DNA of 64,000 bases from Opitutaceae bacterium BACL24 MAG-120322-bin51 (GTDB taxonomy: Bacteria > Verrucomicrobiota > Verrucomicrobiia > Opitutales > Coraliomargaritaceae): contig CAJJBI010000003.1 in NCBI GenBank assembly GCA_905182465.1, positions 124,001-188,000 of the forward strand, written 5' to 3'. Below the pieces are notes generated by a model, which did no database searches, had not been told where the DNA came from, and saw only the letters and a list, made by a program, of their open reading frames with translations. Every line of letters starts with the position of its first letter. Position 1 is the first letter of the stretch. The position numbers and the translations under genes are program-made. Below, piece by piece: positions 9,247-18,255 of this stretch.

Positions 9247-10875
9247 ATGATCACAATTAATCAAGTCACCCATAACTTCGGCAAGAAGGTTCTTTTCAAT
9301 AAGATCAACTGTGTCATTAACGCGCACGACCGAATTGCCCTCGTTGGCTCCAACGGTTCGGGTAAAACTACCCTGCTCCGCATGCTCATGGGTGAGCTAG
9401 ACAGCGACGGAGGCACAGTCGATAAGGCTGGCTACGTCAGTGTCGGCTACCTGCCGCAAGATGGCATCTCAGTTTCGGGCAAAACTCTCTTTGGAGAGGC
9501 GGAGAGTGCATTTGGCGATATTCTCGAGCTACAGAAAAACCTAGAGAAGGCCGAAGAGGAGATGCTAGAGATGGATACCTCGGCAGATGAATACTACGAC
9601 CTCATTGATTTAATGGGAGAATGGGAGCAGCAACTCGAAGACCACGAGCCTGCCAAAATGAAATCTCGAATCGAACGCATTCTTCTTGGAATGGGTTTTA
9701 GCGAGGGCGACTTTGAACGTGACACTGGTGAGTTTTCAGGCGGCTGGCAGATGCGTATCGCATTAGCCAAATTACTCTTACAGAATCCATCGCTGATCAT
9801 ACTCGACGAGCCGACCAATCACTTGGACATCGTATCTCAGCACTGGGTCGAGCAATACCTTAAACACTACCAAGGTGCACTCATCGTCATCTCTCACGAT
9901 CGTGCCTTCCTCGATGAGGTTACAAACCGCACGCTGGAGCTCAAGCTCGGCAACTTAACCACTTTTAAAGGTAACTACAGCTACTATGTAGGCGAGAGCG
10001 ATAAGCGCCTTGAAACTCTACGTAAAGCCTACGCAAATCAGCAAAAGGAGATCAAGGAAGTCAAAGACTGGATCAATCGTTTCCGCTCTAATGTAAAAAA
10101 GGCCAGTATGGTGCAGAGCCGGATCAAAGCACTCGAAAAAATCGAATTGATCACCATACCACGTGACGAGAAGAAGATGTTTTTCCGTTTCCCAAAATCT
10201 CCCCCTGCAAGTGCCAAAGTAATCACAATTAGCGGTCTGCATAAAGCTTATGGGGACAATATCATCTTTGATGGTCTCGACCTACGAATCGACAAAGGCG
10301 ACCGTATCGCGGTAGTCGGCGTCAACGGTGCTGGCAAGTCCACCTTAGCTCGTATCATGGCAGGCACCGAACCCTTCCAAAGCGGCGAAGTCGAAAAAGG
10401 TATCAACACAGTACTCGGCTACTTTGCCCAGTCGCAAGCTGACGAGCTCGATCCCAACAACAGCGTTCTCGATGAGGTTGAAAAGGCTGCCATTGGTAAT
10501 GACGATGCTAACCCGCGCGGCGCACTCGGCGCTCTCCTCTTTTCTGGTGACGAGGCCCTCAAGAAGACTTCAGTCCTCTCCGGTGGCGAAAAGAACCGCG
10601 TCGCACTCGCTAAAATGCTTATGCACCCAGCCAACTGTATGGTCTTGGACGAACCGACTAATCACTTGGATATAAAATCGAAGGAAGTCCTCCAAGAGGC
10701 GATCAACCTCTATGAAGGCACCGTCATTTTAGTGAGTCACGACCGTGCCTTCCTTGACGGTGTGGTGAATAAAGTACTCGAAGTATCGCCTGGTAGTACT
10801 CGGATGCTCACTTGTAACGTATCTGAATACATTGAACGTCTCGAACAAGAGACAGCAGAAAAGCTAGACAGATAA
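9247..10875 (+). CDS. ABC-F family ATP-binding protein
   Basis: Soluble protein of about 542 aa with two ABC ATPase domains and no membrane segments. The first Walker A is GSNGSGKTT and the second GVNGAGKST. Signature motifs are FSGGWQMRIALAK and LSGGEKNRVALAK. Both Walker B regions read LDEPTNHLD, and both switch regions have ISHDRAFL/VSHDRAFL. The charged linker between the domains (about residues 250-320) fits the P-site tRNA-interaction motif. ABC-F proteins act on the ribosome to relieve stalling. I take the ATG at 9247 (MITINQVTHNFG), where the first domain begins; an upstream start at 9199 would add 16 residues over a probable leader. No resistance-gene context is visible, so a housekeeping role (Uup/EttA-like) is likely. 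Confidence 0.95.
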   Translation: MITINQVTHNFGKKVLFNKINCVINAHDRIALVGSNGSGKTTLLRMLMGELDSDGGTVDKAGYVSVGYLPQDGISVSGKTLFGEAESAFGDILELQKNLEKAEEEMLEMDTSADEYYDLIDLMGEWEQQLEDHEPAKMKSRIERILLGMGFSEGDFERDTGEFSGGWQMRIALAKLLLQNPSLIILDEPTNHLDIVSQHWVEQYLKHYQGALIVISHDRAFLDEVTNRTLELKLGNLTTFKGNYSYYVGESDKRLETLRKAYANQQKEIKEVKDWINRFRSNVKKASMVQSRIKALEKIELITIPRDEKKMFFRFPKSPPASAKVITISGLHKAYGDNIIFDGLDLRIDKGDRIAVVGVNGAGKSTLARIMAGTEPFQSGEVEKGINTVLGYFAQSQADELDPNNSVLDEVEKAAIGNDDANPRGALGALLFSGDEALKKTSVLSGGEKNRVALAKMLMHPANCMVLDEPTNHLDIKSKEVLQEAINLYEGTVILVSHDRAFLDGVVNKVLEVSPGSTRMLTCNVSEYIERLEQETAEKLDR

Positions 10876-10929
10876 TGGGCTCACCTAAGCTAGTTCTTTA
10901 AGCTGAGCTAAATTAGGTAATTTACGATC

Positions 10930-11913
10930 CTATGCCTTGGCGGCTTTGGCCGTTTCGGCAAACTCTCCGAGATTACGGAACTTTGTATAGCGATCTTCTA
11001 ACAGCTTCTTAGTGCTCTTCTTTTTAAGCTTACCCAGTGAGTCAACAATGGCCTCTTTTAGAGCCTTGGCCGCTAAATCGAAGTCGCGATGCGCACCTCC
11101 CATTGGTTCAGAGATCACACGATCGACGACGCCAAACTTCTGTAAATACTCTGGGCTAAACTTGAGCGCGTCGGCCGCTTGCGGGGCTGCGGCACGATCT
11201 TTCCAGAGGATCGCCGCGCAACCTTCAGGTGAAATTACTGAGTAGTAGCCGTTTTCCAAGATCATGACCTCATCAGCCACGGCCATGCCAAGCGCACCGC
11301 CACTGCCGCCCTCACCGATCACGATGGACACGATGGGGACTTCAAGAGCACTCATATCGCGAATGTTCACCGCGATGGCCTCAGCCACATGGCGCTCTTC
11401 AGCCCCAATTCCTGGGTAGGCTCCCGGAGTATCGATCAAGGTGACCACGGGCATACCAAACTTCTCGGCCATTTTCATCAAGCGCATCGCCTTGCGATAG
11501 CCTTCAGGGTGCGGGCAGCCGAAATTACGCTTCAAATTATCGCGAGTATTACGACCTTTTTGCTGGCCGAGCACCATCACGGCTTGGCCGTCAAGGAAAG
11601 CAGGGCCACCCACAATGGCAGCATCCTCTCGGAAGCGGCGGTCACCATGGAGTTCCTCAAAATCAGTGAAAATGAGACCGATATAATCAAGAGAGTAAGG
11701 ACGCTTAGGGTGCCTAGAGAGCTGCACGCGCTGCCAAGGTGTCAAATTAGAGTAGATATCCTTTTTAATTTTTTCGATCTTGAACTCGATCGCCTCAATT
11801 TCGTTCGACACGTCCACCTTCGACTCCTGCGAGACTTGGTTCAGTGTAATTAGTTGTTTCTCCAGCTCGCGTAGCGGCTTTTCAAATTCCAGCGTGTAGG
11901 TAACGTCTTCCAT
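10930..11913 (-). CDS. accA: Acetyl-CoA carboxylase carboxyltransferase subunit alpha
   Basis: Protein of 327 aa, close to the typical 319. AccA and AccD form the carboxyltransferase that moves the carboxyl group from biotin to acetyl-CoA, giving malonyl-CoA for fatty-acid synthesis. Recognisable parts are the N-terminal helical region, LTPWQRVQLSRHPKRP, FTDFEELHGDRRF, GQQKGR, GCPHPEGYRKA, DTPGAYPGIGAEERG-like (here DTPGAYPGIGAEERH) and IGEGGSGGALG. accD is not in the window. The TPR gene upstream on the same strand may share its transcript (44-base gap). Confidence 0.97.
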   Translation of the reverse strand: MEDVTYTLEFEKPLRELEKQLITLNQVSQESKVDVSNEIEAIEFKIEKIKKDIYSNLTPWQRVQLSRHPKRPYSLDYIGLIFTDFEELHGDRRFREDAAIVGGPAFLDGQAVMVLGQQKGRNTRDNLKRNFGCPHPEGYRKAMRLMKMAEKFGMPVVTLIDTPGAYPGIGAEERHVAEAIAVNIRDMSALEVPIVSIVIGEGGSGGALGMAVADEVMILENGYYSVISPEGCAAILWKDRAAAPQAADALKFSPEYLQKFGVVDRVISEPMGGAHRDFDLAAKALKEAIVDSLGKLKKKSTKKLLEDRYTKFRNLGEFAETAKAAKA

Positions 11914-11957
11914 GTAACTGAGGATTTAGGTGACTAGATTCGGGGCTGTCAATGCCT

Positions 11958-12314
11958 CTAAATGTCGTCCTCTTCCGGAGGTGACTTGAGTTCATCTTTC
12001 CAGCCTAGCATACGTGCCTGTGCGCCAAAATGTTCTGCCTTATCCTTGTCACCCCGCTCGACCCAGATCCGGGAAAGACTTGTATTAATATGAATGTCAG
12101 TCGGGCAAAGCTCGAGGGCCCGCTCGCCTGTTTGGAGTGCGGCGTCATAATCACCCTCTGAGAAATAGATTTCGGTCAAAGCATGCCATACACCGAAGGA
12201 CTCGGGGTGAGTTTGTTTAAGCTGAGAAAGTTTCGTAATCGCCGCCCCACTTTCACCAAGGGTGAAGTCAAGAGTGGCATCGTCGATCTGGTCCTGAAGA
12301 GAAGTGTCGCTCAT
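11958..12314 (-). CDS. Small tetratricopeptide-repeat protein
   Basis: Acidic, soluble protein of 118 aa built of about three TPR helical pairs. Examples are FGVWHALTEIYFSEGDYDAALQTGERALELCP and the following unit ending RIWVERGDKDKAEHFG. No signal peptide is present, so it is cytoplasmic. TPRs mediate protein-protein contacts, and the partner is unknown. It lies 44 bases before accA on the same strand and starts head-to-head with the zinc-ribbon gene at 12376. Confidence 0.8.
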   Translation of the reverse strand: MSDTSLQDQIDDATLDFTLGESGAAITKLSQLKQTHPESFGVWHALTEIYFSEGDYDAALQTGERALELCPTDIHINTSLSRIWVERGDKDKAEHFGAQARMLGWKDELKSPPEEDDI

Positions 12315-12375
12315 AGTCGCTTTTGTGTTGCTCTGTAAGTAAGCCTGCTTTGTCTCTTTGAGAGATATCCTACTT

Positions 12376-13080
12376 ATGCCTGACCCGCAAATCGAAAAAC
12401 TCCTAATTGTTCAAGACCGCGACGTCGCGGTCCAAAAGATCGAGCAAGAGCTCGCCCGCATACCGCAGGAGCGAAGCGCGCTTGAGGGGCACATCACTGC
12501 CGAAGAGGCCAACATTGAAGCGGCTAGCCATGCACTCAAAGAGAAGGAAGTTGAGCGCAGCGAGCTCGATACTGAGATCAAGACGAAGGAAGAGGCCATC
12601 GCGCGCTTTCGCACTCAGCAGTTAGAAGTTAAAAAGAACGACGAATATCGTGCCCTCACCCACCAAATCGAGCAAACTGAGCAAGAGATCTCGGATCTCG
12701 AGGAGCGTGTAATCGAACTGTTGCTCGAAATCGATGAAACTTCTGAAACTTTTCAGGAAGAAAAAGCCACTATCGACGCTCGGATCGTGGAGGAGAAAAA
12801 GCAGATCACTTTACTCAGCGAACGTGAAGAAAATCTAAAAGCTTCGATTGATGAGGCCAAGGCAGCCGTTGAAACTGCGCGCTCCGTTGTCGATGAGAAC
12901 TACCTCAGTCACTACGACCGCGTAAAGAAACTTTCCAAACGCCCACCCTATGTCGCCAGGATCGAAGCACACAAATGCGGGGGCTGCCACTTGCGAGTCT
13001 CGAATGAAGTCAACGGCAACGCTCTCGTAGCAGGCGAACCACATTTCTGCGATCAGTGCGCCAGGATGGTCTATGCCTAG
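12376..13080 (+). CDS. Coiled-coil protein with C-terminal C4 zinc ribbon
   Basis: Protein of about 234 aa. Residues ~10-180 are Glu/Lys-rich heptads typical of a long coiled coil. The C-terminus has the CxxC...CxxC ribbon KCGGCHLRVS...HFCDQCARMVY. This is the C4-type zinc-ribbon/coiled-coil family (CT398-like, COG1579), which is widespread with a poorly defined nucleic-acid or scaffolding function. The ATG at 12376 is preferred to a TTG at 12358. It is the last gene before tRNA-Arg, which is on the opposite strand. Confidence 0.88.
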   Translation: MPDPQIEKLLIVQDRDVAVQKIEQELARIPQERSALEGHITAEEANIEAASHALKEKEVERSELDTEIKTKEEAIARFRTQQLEVKKNDEYRALTHQIEQTEQEISDLEERVIELLLEIDETSETFQEEKATIDARIVEEKKQITLLSEREENLKASIDEAKAAVETARSVVDENYLSHYDRVKKLSKRPPYVARIEAHKCGGCHLRVSNEVNGNALVAGEPHFCDQCARMVYA

Positions 13081-13099
13081 CAGTAGAAGGTCGGGGAAC

Positions 13100-13133
13100 A
13101 AAAAAGCGCCTCGCACATACAGGGCGAAACGCT
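13100..13133 (-). terminator. Terminator downstream of tRNA-Arg
   Basis: An imperfect stem (AGCGTTTCGC with GCGAGGCGCT, two mismatches) is followed on the minus strand by a run of six U. It lies just after the tRNA-Arg 3' end. Confidence 0.6.
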
Positions 13134-13140
13134 AAAAAGA

Positions 13141-13217
<77 letters not shown>

Positions 13218-13292
13218 ATTTGAGAAGTGCGGGATAAAGACAAAGCTAAGCTCGCAGTTCAAGCAGAAGTTTCAAAAAAGTAAATTTTCTCG

Positions 13293-13661
13293 TTAAGCTG
13301 CTGAAAAGCGCACGACATAGACCATAATCGCAGCGGTAGCGCCTAGCGCAATGAGTAAGCACCAGAGGAACATAGCAAGCTGTGGCTTGCGATTGATGAG
13401 AACGATAAGCCCACCTAAGATTAGCCAGATAACAAATTTAACCAGTATCCAAGTATCGGTAAAACTGTGCCCTAACTTTGAAATGAGCCCAAAGCCAGCT
13501 ACTAGGATTAATGTTAAGCCAATGCCGCTTGTAATTGAACCAAGCTTGCGCACTGAGACGTTATCTGGCGCTGCCATACTGCGAGCGAGTAAGGCGCCAT
13601 ACCCTAGAAAAACCATAGAAATACCTATGATGTGAAGAACTTGGTAGAAATTAGGATCCAT
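13293..13661 (-). CDS. Small four-helix membrane protein, function unknown
   Basis: Protein of 122 aa with four hydrophobic segments (residues ~7-27, 42-62, 72-90, 95-118) and a His in the first (VLHIIGISMVFLGYG). I do not recognise the family with confidence. The size, helix count and early His resemble small SirB/CopD-like membrane proteins, but that is only a visual resemblance. It is single-gene, between tRNA-Arg and hpf, all on the minus strand. Confidence 0.7.
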   Translation of the reverse strand: MDPNFYQVLHIIGISMVFLGYGALLARSMAAPDNVSVRKLGSITSGIGLTLILVAGFGLISKLGHSFTDTWILVKFVIWLILGGLIVLINRKPQLAMFLWCLLIALGATAAIMVYVVRFSAA

Positions 13662-13768
13662 CGTAGTAATATGGGGCAGAGGCTAAAAAATGAAAGCCTC
13701 TTTTCGCATTCTCTGGTGGGTATTACGCCTGCTTGGGCAAGTTAAGCTAGTCTTCTACTCCGTATATG

Positions 13769-13798
13769 GAAAAGCCCGACAGACCTCTGCCGGGCTTT
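13769..13798 (-). terminator. Terminator downstream of hpf
   Basis: AAAGCCCG(G)CAG pairs with CTG(T)CGGGCTTT around a four-base loop and is followed by U residues on the minus strand. It lies 24 bases after the hpf stop. Confidence 0.85.
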
Positions 13799-13821
13799 GA
13801 AAATCATTATAGGTCAAATAG

Positions 13822-14186
13822 CTAGACCGCCTTTGGGATTTCCGCTGGTATATCGATCAGATGAGTATCCTTGCGTTTGACCTTATTTAATCGAGATCGA
13901 CGGCGCAACATGCGGTCGAGCTTTTGTATTAAGTCATCGATTGATTTATAAAGATCATCAGTGTCCGCAGATGCGAAGTGGTCGTTTCCCCTCACTTCGA
14001 GTTGTCCTTTCGCGATGAATTCTCTCTGGTGGGTGGATTGATGGTGGTCATATTCCAGCTCTACGCGCATCGTATAATGTGATCATCGTGCTCGAAGAGT
14101 TTTTCCGCTTTTTCGTGAACCATATTTTTGATCGCCTCAGTTAATTCCATGTTCAAACCAGAGATGATAATGTCATGTTGCTTCAT
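13822..14186 (-). pseudogene. hpf: Ribosome hibernation-promoting factor HPF/RaiA, frameshifted
   Basis: The HPF N-terminus starts at ATG 14186 with a good AAGGA upstream. It reads MKQHDIIISGLNMELTEAIK...EHDDHIIR, then runs into TAG after two more codons. The rest of the protein (MRVELEYDHH...MLRRRSRLNKVKRKD) continues in another frame from 14070 to 13822. Adding one base near 14071 would join them as HIIR-MRVELE, giving a 121-residue short-form HPF with the expected beta-alpha fold. HPF binds the 30S decoding region and inactivates ribosomes in stationary phase. There is no slippery heptamer at the junction, so either the gene is broken or the base is a sequencing error. A terminator follows. 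Confidence 0.85.
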
Positions 14187-14294
14187 ATATGTTTTTCCTT
14201 TTTTTAGTGGTTCCAATTAACGAAGTCGATTGACCCCGCTGCTCCAATAAAAGTGAGCATAAAAAAAGCCAATCCGTGAACACATACTAAAATC

Positions 14295-15122
14295 ATGAAG
14301 CAATTTGAATACTTCAAACGATTCTCCGTAATCATCATTACGGGTGGTTCCTCTGGGATTGGCTGCTCAATTATCAAAGCAATACAGAATATAGTCCCTG
14401 ACGCGCACCTGTGCAACCTTTCTCGCTCAAATCCGGATATTTCTCTAGGGGAAAACGGGCAACACTACCCCGTCGATTTGAGTGATGCACAGGCACTTGC
14501 CGAAGTCTCTGAGGCGCTCAAGGCTAGAATCGAGTCAGCACCCGAGGGGGAGGTCTTGCTAGTCAACAACAGCGGCTTTGGTGACTACGGTCGATTACCT
14601 GACCTAGAAATACGTAAGCAACTAACAATGATCGACTTAAATGTAAGGGCTGTGGTCGATTTAAGCTCGCGACTACTACCCACAATCCTGCCTAGGGGCG
14701 GCACGATCGTGACGATTGCATCCACCGCAGCCTTCCAGCCGACACCCTATTTAGCCACTTATGGCGCGACGAAGGCCTTTGTTCGGAACTGGTCACTCGC
14801 GCTCAACGAAGACCTCCGCGGCACTAAAGTGCGCACACTCACGGTCTGCCCAGGCCCCACCCGCTCTAATTTCTTCAAAGCAGCTGGATTTGATACGCCT
14901 CCCATGGATGGAGGCGCCAATAAGGGCCTCGATATGACATCAGATGAAGTGGCAGCTTACACCCTTCGCGCCATTGCCAAAGAGCGCTCCCTCATCGTAA
15001 CCGGCTGGAAAAATCGCTTAATTACCTTTTTCGGCAGTCAACTACCTCTCGTTGCTGTGACACGGGTCGGTGCAAGCATTCTGCGCAAGATGCGCCTCGA
15101 ACAACACAAAAGCGCAAAGTAA
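14295..15122 (+). CDS. Short-chain dehydrogenase/reductase (SDR)
   Basis: Classical SDR of 275 aa. The nucleotide-binding TGGSSGIGCS is at residues ~16-25, NNSGFGDYG sits in the NNAG position, the catalytic Ser is in IASTAAF, and YxxxK appears as YGATK. A C-terminal hydrophobic segment (ITFFGSQLPLVAVTRVGASIL) may contact the membrane or a lipid substrate. This resembles DltE/YqjQ-like SDRs rather than sugar-specific ones. The substrate is unknown. The 108 bases before it hold the divergent promoters of this gene and hpf. Confidence 0.88.
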   Translation: MKQFEYFKRFSVIIITGGSSGIGCSIIKAIQNIVPDAHLCNLSRSNPDISLGENGQHYPVDLSDAQALAEVSEALKARIESAPEGEVLLVNNSGFGDYGRLPDLEIRKQLTMIDLNVRAVVDLSSRLLPTILPRGGTIVTIASTAAFQPTPYLATYGATKAFVRNWSLALNEDLRGTKVRTLTVCPGPTRSNFFKAAGFDTPPMDGGANKGLDMTSDEVAAYTLRAIAKERSLIVTGWKNRLITFFGSQLPLVAVTRVGASILRKMRLEQHKSAK

Positions 15123-15182
15123 TTTATTCACCTATTAGAGACGTCATCTCCACGATTCCCAACATTCATTCGCCAACATATC

Positions 15183-15977
15183 ATGAACAACCCTTACGGC
15201 GAAGAAGCCCCACTGGTCGACCCAGCTGATTTACCGAACTGGATCGTAGAAGAGGACGACAATCTACTGATCATTAACAAACCGGGTTGGCTAGTCTGCC
15301 ATCCATCGAAGAATGGTCCCATGTCGAGTCTAGTCGGCGTGGTGCGAGAATACACCGGAGCAGAAAAGCTGCATCTAGTCGCCCGCCTTGACCGCGAGAC
15401 GAGTGGCCTCGTCATCTTCGCCAAGCGCCCTTCGGTCGCTCGTAAATTCCAGATGGCGATCCAGAACCGCATCGTCAAAAAAGCCTACATCGCACTCGTC
15501 GAGGGCGAGTTCAGTGAGCCTATCCACGTCGACCTGCCCATCGCCCGCCGACGGAAAGGAGGCGGCCCCGTGATCGTAAAATCTGAAGTCAGTTACGACC
15601 GTAGCTCTCAAGACGCTGTAACCGACTACATACCCTTAGTATCCAAGAATGGATATACCCTATGCCGCGTAGAGCCAGAGACAGGCCGTAAGCATCAGAT
15701 CCGTGTGCATGCCGAACACCTTCAACACCGAGTGGTCGGCGATAAAATCTACGGTCCTGACGAGACGCTCTACATCGAGTTCATCGAGAAGGGCTGGACG
15801 GATCGACTCGCCGCCGCCCTACCCATACAGCGACAAGCACTGCACTGCTACCGCTATGACTTTGAATTCCATGAAGGCACGGTCAGTTTCACTGCACCCT
15901 TACAGGCAGACATCTTAGACTTTTGCCTAAGCCACATGGAGCTATCCTTGGATGTAATGAACGAGTTGTGCCCGTAA
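15183..15977 (+). CDS. RluA-family RNA pseudouridine synthase
   Basis: Protein of 264 aa with the RluA/RluC/RluD catalytic motif HLVARLDRETSGLVIFAK (catalytic Asp in RLDRETSG). Also present are the preceding LLIINKPGWLVCHPS and the family features KAYIALVEG and VEPETGRKHQIRVHAEH. It isomerises specific uridines in rRNA or tRNA. There is no S4 domain at the N-terminus, so it is of the short type; the target position cannot be read from sequence. It follows the SDR gene by 60 bases on the same strand. Confidence 0.93.
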   Translation: MNNPYGEEAPLVDPADLPNWIVEEDDNLLIINKPGWLVCHPSKNGPMSSLVGVVREYTGAEKLHLVARLDRETSGLVIFAKRPSVARKFQMAIQNRIVKKAYIALVEGEFSEPIHVDLPIARRRKGGGPVIVKSEVSYDRSSQDAVTDYIPLVSKNGYTLCRVEPETGRKHQIRVHAEHLQHRVVGDKIYGPDETLYIEFIEKGWTDRLAAALPIQRQALHCYRYDFEFHEGTVSFTAPLQADILDFCLSHMELSLDVMNELCP

Positions 15978-16037
15978 TTAGTGGCGCATAGTAAATTCTT
16001 ACTGCTAATTCATTGAGGGGCCTTATTTGAGAAGACA

Positions 16038-16073
16038 CAAAAAAGCCCCGCTACAGAATAACTGCAGCGGGGC
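16038..16073 (-). terminator. Terminator for the collagen-repeat protein gene
   Basis: GCCCCGCT (16045-16052) and AGCGGGGC (16066-16073) form the stem, and the minus strand continues into six U. It lies 24 bases after the stop of the minus-strand gene. It may also stop read-through from the pseudouridine synthase gene. Confidence 0.85.
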
Positions 16074-16096
16074 CTTTGTTAAAAACTAAGCCTTCC

Positions 16097-17324
16097 TTAG
16101 TTCGTGCTAAGGCGCAGGAACATTTTATCAGAACTCGCTGGGTCTACAGTTACTGAGTCACTTACTGCTGGAGTCCAGTTCCCTAGATCGTCAGAGGATT
16201 CAATGCTGTAGTTTACATTAAACGTTGGATCACTTGGCGAGCGTTCAATGTGAGCACTGGAGCGAAGGTTTTGAATGGCGCTGGAGTCTTGTCCAGGGGC
16301 TCCGGTATCACCTTTTATTCCTTGTTCGCCTCTTTCTCCTTTATCACCCTTGAGTCCGACAGATCCAGAGCTCGAATCGAGCGTAGAAATGTAATTATAG
16401 AGCGCTATATCAATGCCTTGAACTGTTGTATCGGCGACGGCAGGATCTGTGCCAGTATCGGTAACGGATACCCATGTACCAGTACCTGTTTCGTAGTAGT
16501 CCGCAATCCCATCACCATCTGTGTCTGTAGTGGTGTCAATAATCTCATATAAACCCATGGAAGCAATTTTCACTTCGTTAGTTGCAACATAGTTGCTATC
16601 CTGCGAGAACTTCAACATTGTTAAATCGGCACTATCAAGATCTGTCACAGCAGAACCACGAACAATACCGTCGACCACAAACTCGGCAGTGTTATTATCA
16701 AGATCAAATTCAATATAAGCGCTGAATGGAGTCGAGCCACTTTCGGCAAGCTCAAATGCGACGTATTGGTAACCACCAGATGCTGATGAAGTCGATTTGA
16801 TGATAGCCTGCACTCGTGCATGAGCTGGCTTTGTGACTACAGGGTCACCTTCTTCACCAGTGCCTGTAGCACTCTCTGGCCTGTGTTCAAGCTTCAAGGC
16901 AGCAACACGCGTTCCTCCAGTAGGACCACCGGCAGCGTCTAAGAGTATGGAGCCTGCGGACATATTCCATGATGAGATATCTAAAGTTAAGCGGTATTTT
17001 CCAGTTGTTAGCGCAGGGCTATATCCAGGAGCATCCGCAGAAGCTTTGGTTTTGCGATAGACAGCTCCAGTTTTGCCAGTGACCACAAGATTACCGTTTC
17101 CATCTGTTGATGCACCATTAGTAAAACCGCCGAAGTTCCATGAGGTTCCATTCGAGCCAGTGTTCGCGAAACCGCTGGGATTCGGAATTTCAACTGTGGC
17201 TTGTCCTTTAAATGAAAGGCCAGCGGCATCTTCGAATTCCCAAAGCTCAAGTGCGACGGGAGCCTGCATACGAGACAGAAGCAATTGCTCCAGCTGCGAT
17301 GATTGGTAAGAGGTATTTATTCAT
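16097..17324 (-). CDS. Secreted protein with Ca-binding repeat, collagen-like G-x-y tract and S-D-L-W C-terminal module (frameshift in signal peptide)
   Basis: The signal peptide MNKYLLPIIAAGAIASVSYA starts at ATG 17324. One extra base near 17263 puts it out of frame with the mature protein, which continues as APVALELWEFEDAAG. Without that base the two join at a good signal-peptidase site. The mature part has a LamG-like beta-rich domain, a DTDGDGIADYYETGTG calcium-binding repeat and a collagen-like run (GLKGDKGERGEQG, then GDTGAPGQ). The C-terminus (IESSDDLGNWTPA...MFLRLSTN) belongs to the module shared by several proteins in this window. It is presumably a surface or extracellular structural protein; no enzyme motif is seen. 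A run of nine C precedes the start codon by 11 bases. Confidence 0.8.
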
Positions 17325-17773
17325 ATTATTTATTTGGGGGGGGGTTGGTTATTATAGATTCTCTAGAGTCGATCATAAAAAAATCGTAAAAAAGAACCCC
17401 ATCACACTACAGTATTTTGGTGTCTTTCACCATAAACAGTATTGACTGGAAAATTCAAAAAAATGAAAAAAAACGATACCCACTATATATAAAATAAAAT
17501 ACTTAAGTAATTGAACATTATTGCTTTAAGCTAAATATTGTGGTCTACATTCTTCAAGCATCTCGGAAATAGATTGAAAATGTTGGAGGACAGGAAGGTC
17601 CAACTCCTGTCCTTCCGTATGCTATGCAGCGAGGCATCAGTAACTAGGGGGGATCCTACACTTGTCTAATTATTTGCCTATTTGGTGCGTTCCAGCACCA
17701 TGGGAAACTGCCGCAAGTTGTATATATTGACACAACCTGATTATTTACTGATTGCTAATACTTAGAATTTCTA
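17325..17773. other. Intergenic region, divergent 5' ends
   Basis: AT-rich 449-base gap between divergently transcribed genes. It contains a G9 tract (17336-17344; C9 in the leader of the minus-strand gene) and a stem-loop at 17588-17612 (GGACAGGA/TCCTGTCC) with no U-run, which may be regulatory. I see no coding sequence. Confidence 0.6.
17336..17346 (-). promoter_or_regulatory. AACCCC-type leader element with C9 tract
   Basis: On the minus strand this reads AA followed by nine C, ending 11 bases before the ATG at 17324. It matches AACCCC in the same position in front of three other secreted-protein genes in this window. No Shine-Dalgarno sequence is present. Confidence 0.45.
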
Positions 17774-18247
17774 TTGATGATTAAGAATCGGCTTATTTTT
17801 CTTCTTCTAGCGCTGCCATTGCTGGGATATCAAGTGCCTCAAAATCAAATGGCTGATGTGTCTTTAAGCACACTAACGGATGAACAAAAAGCCAGCACCT
17901 ATAATTTAGCTAAATCCATTGTAAGAAACTCTTACACATCAAAAATTAAATTAATATTTAATGACGGATCATCGAGTAACTATAAAATAGATTACCTACT
18001 AAGTGCTTTCAAAACTATAGCTCAGGATGCAGAGAAATCTGATAAACTGACTGAGCACCTTAAACTTAATACGAGATTAAAAGTTAAGGAAATAAAAGGA
18101 ATCAAATTATTTATATTTAATACAAGCGGTGAAAGGATAATTAAATTCGAGAGTGCCGGGCTAAAGATAGGAAAAAGAAAAATTGGACCATTTGAGGTGC
18201 CTTCTAATAAAGTTTTAATTGTATCTCCAAAAATAACTTACTACTAA
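17774..18247 (+). CDS. Small secreted protein, function unknown
   Basis: Protein of 157 aa, Lys/Ile/Asn-rich, with an N-terminal signal peptide (MMIKNRLIFLLLALPLLGYQ). The remainder looks like a small mixed alpha/beta domain (ASTYNLAKSIVRNSY, FNDGSSSNYKIDYLLSAF, GIKLFIFNTSGERIIKFES). I do not recognise it. The gene is intact although the gene 8 bases downstream on the same strand is badly frameshifted. Both are much more AT-rich than their neighbours, which suggests they arrived together. Confidence 0.6.
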   Translation: MMIKNRLIFLLLALPLLGYQVPQNQMADVSLSTLTDEQKASTYNLAKSIVRNSYTSKIKLIFNDGSSSNYKIDYLLSAFKTIAQDAEKSDKLTEHLKLNTRLKVKEIKGIKLFIFNTSGERIIKFESAGLKIGKRKIGPFEVPSNKVLIVSPKITYY

Positions 18248-18255
18248 ATAACATT

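Noticed and set aside
14070-14072. Programmed frameshifting in hpf
   Set aside because: No slippery sequence, stop-codon context or downstream structure characteristic of recoding; HPF is not known to use it.
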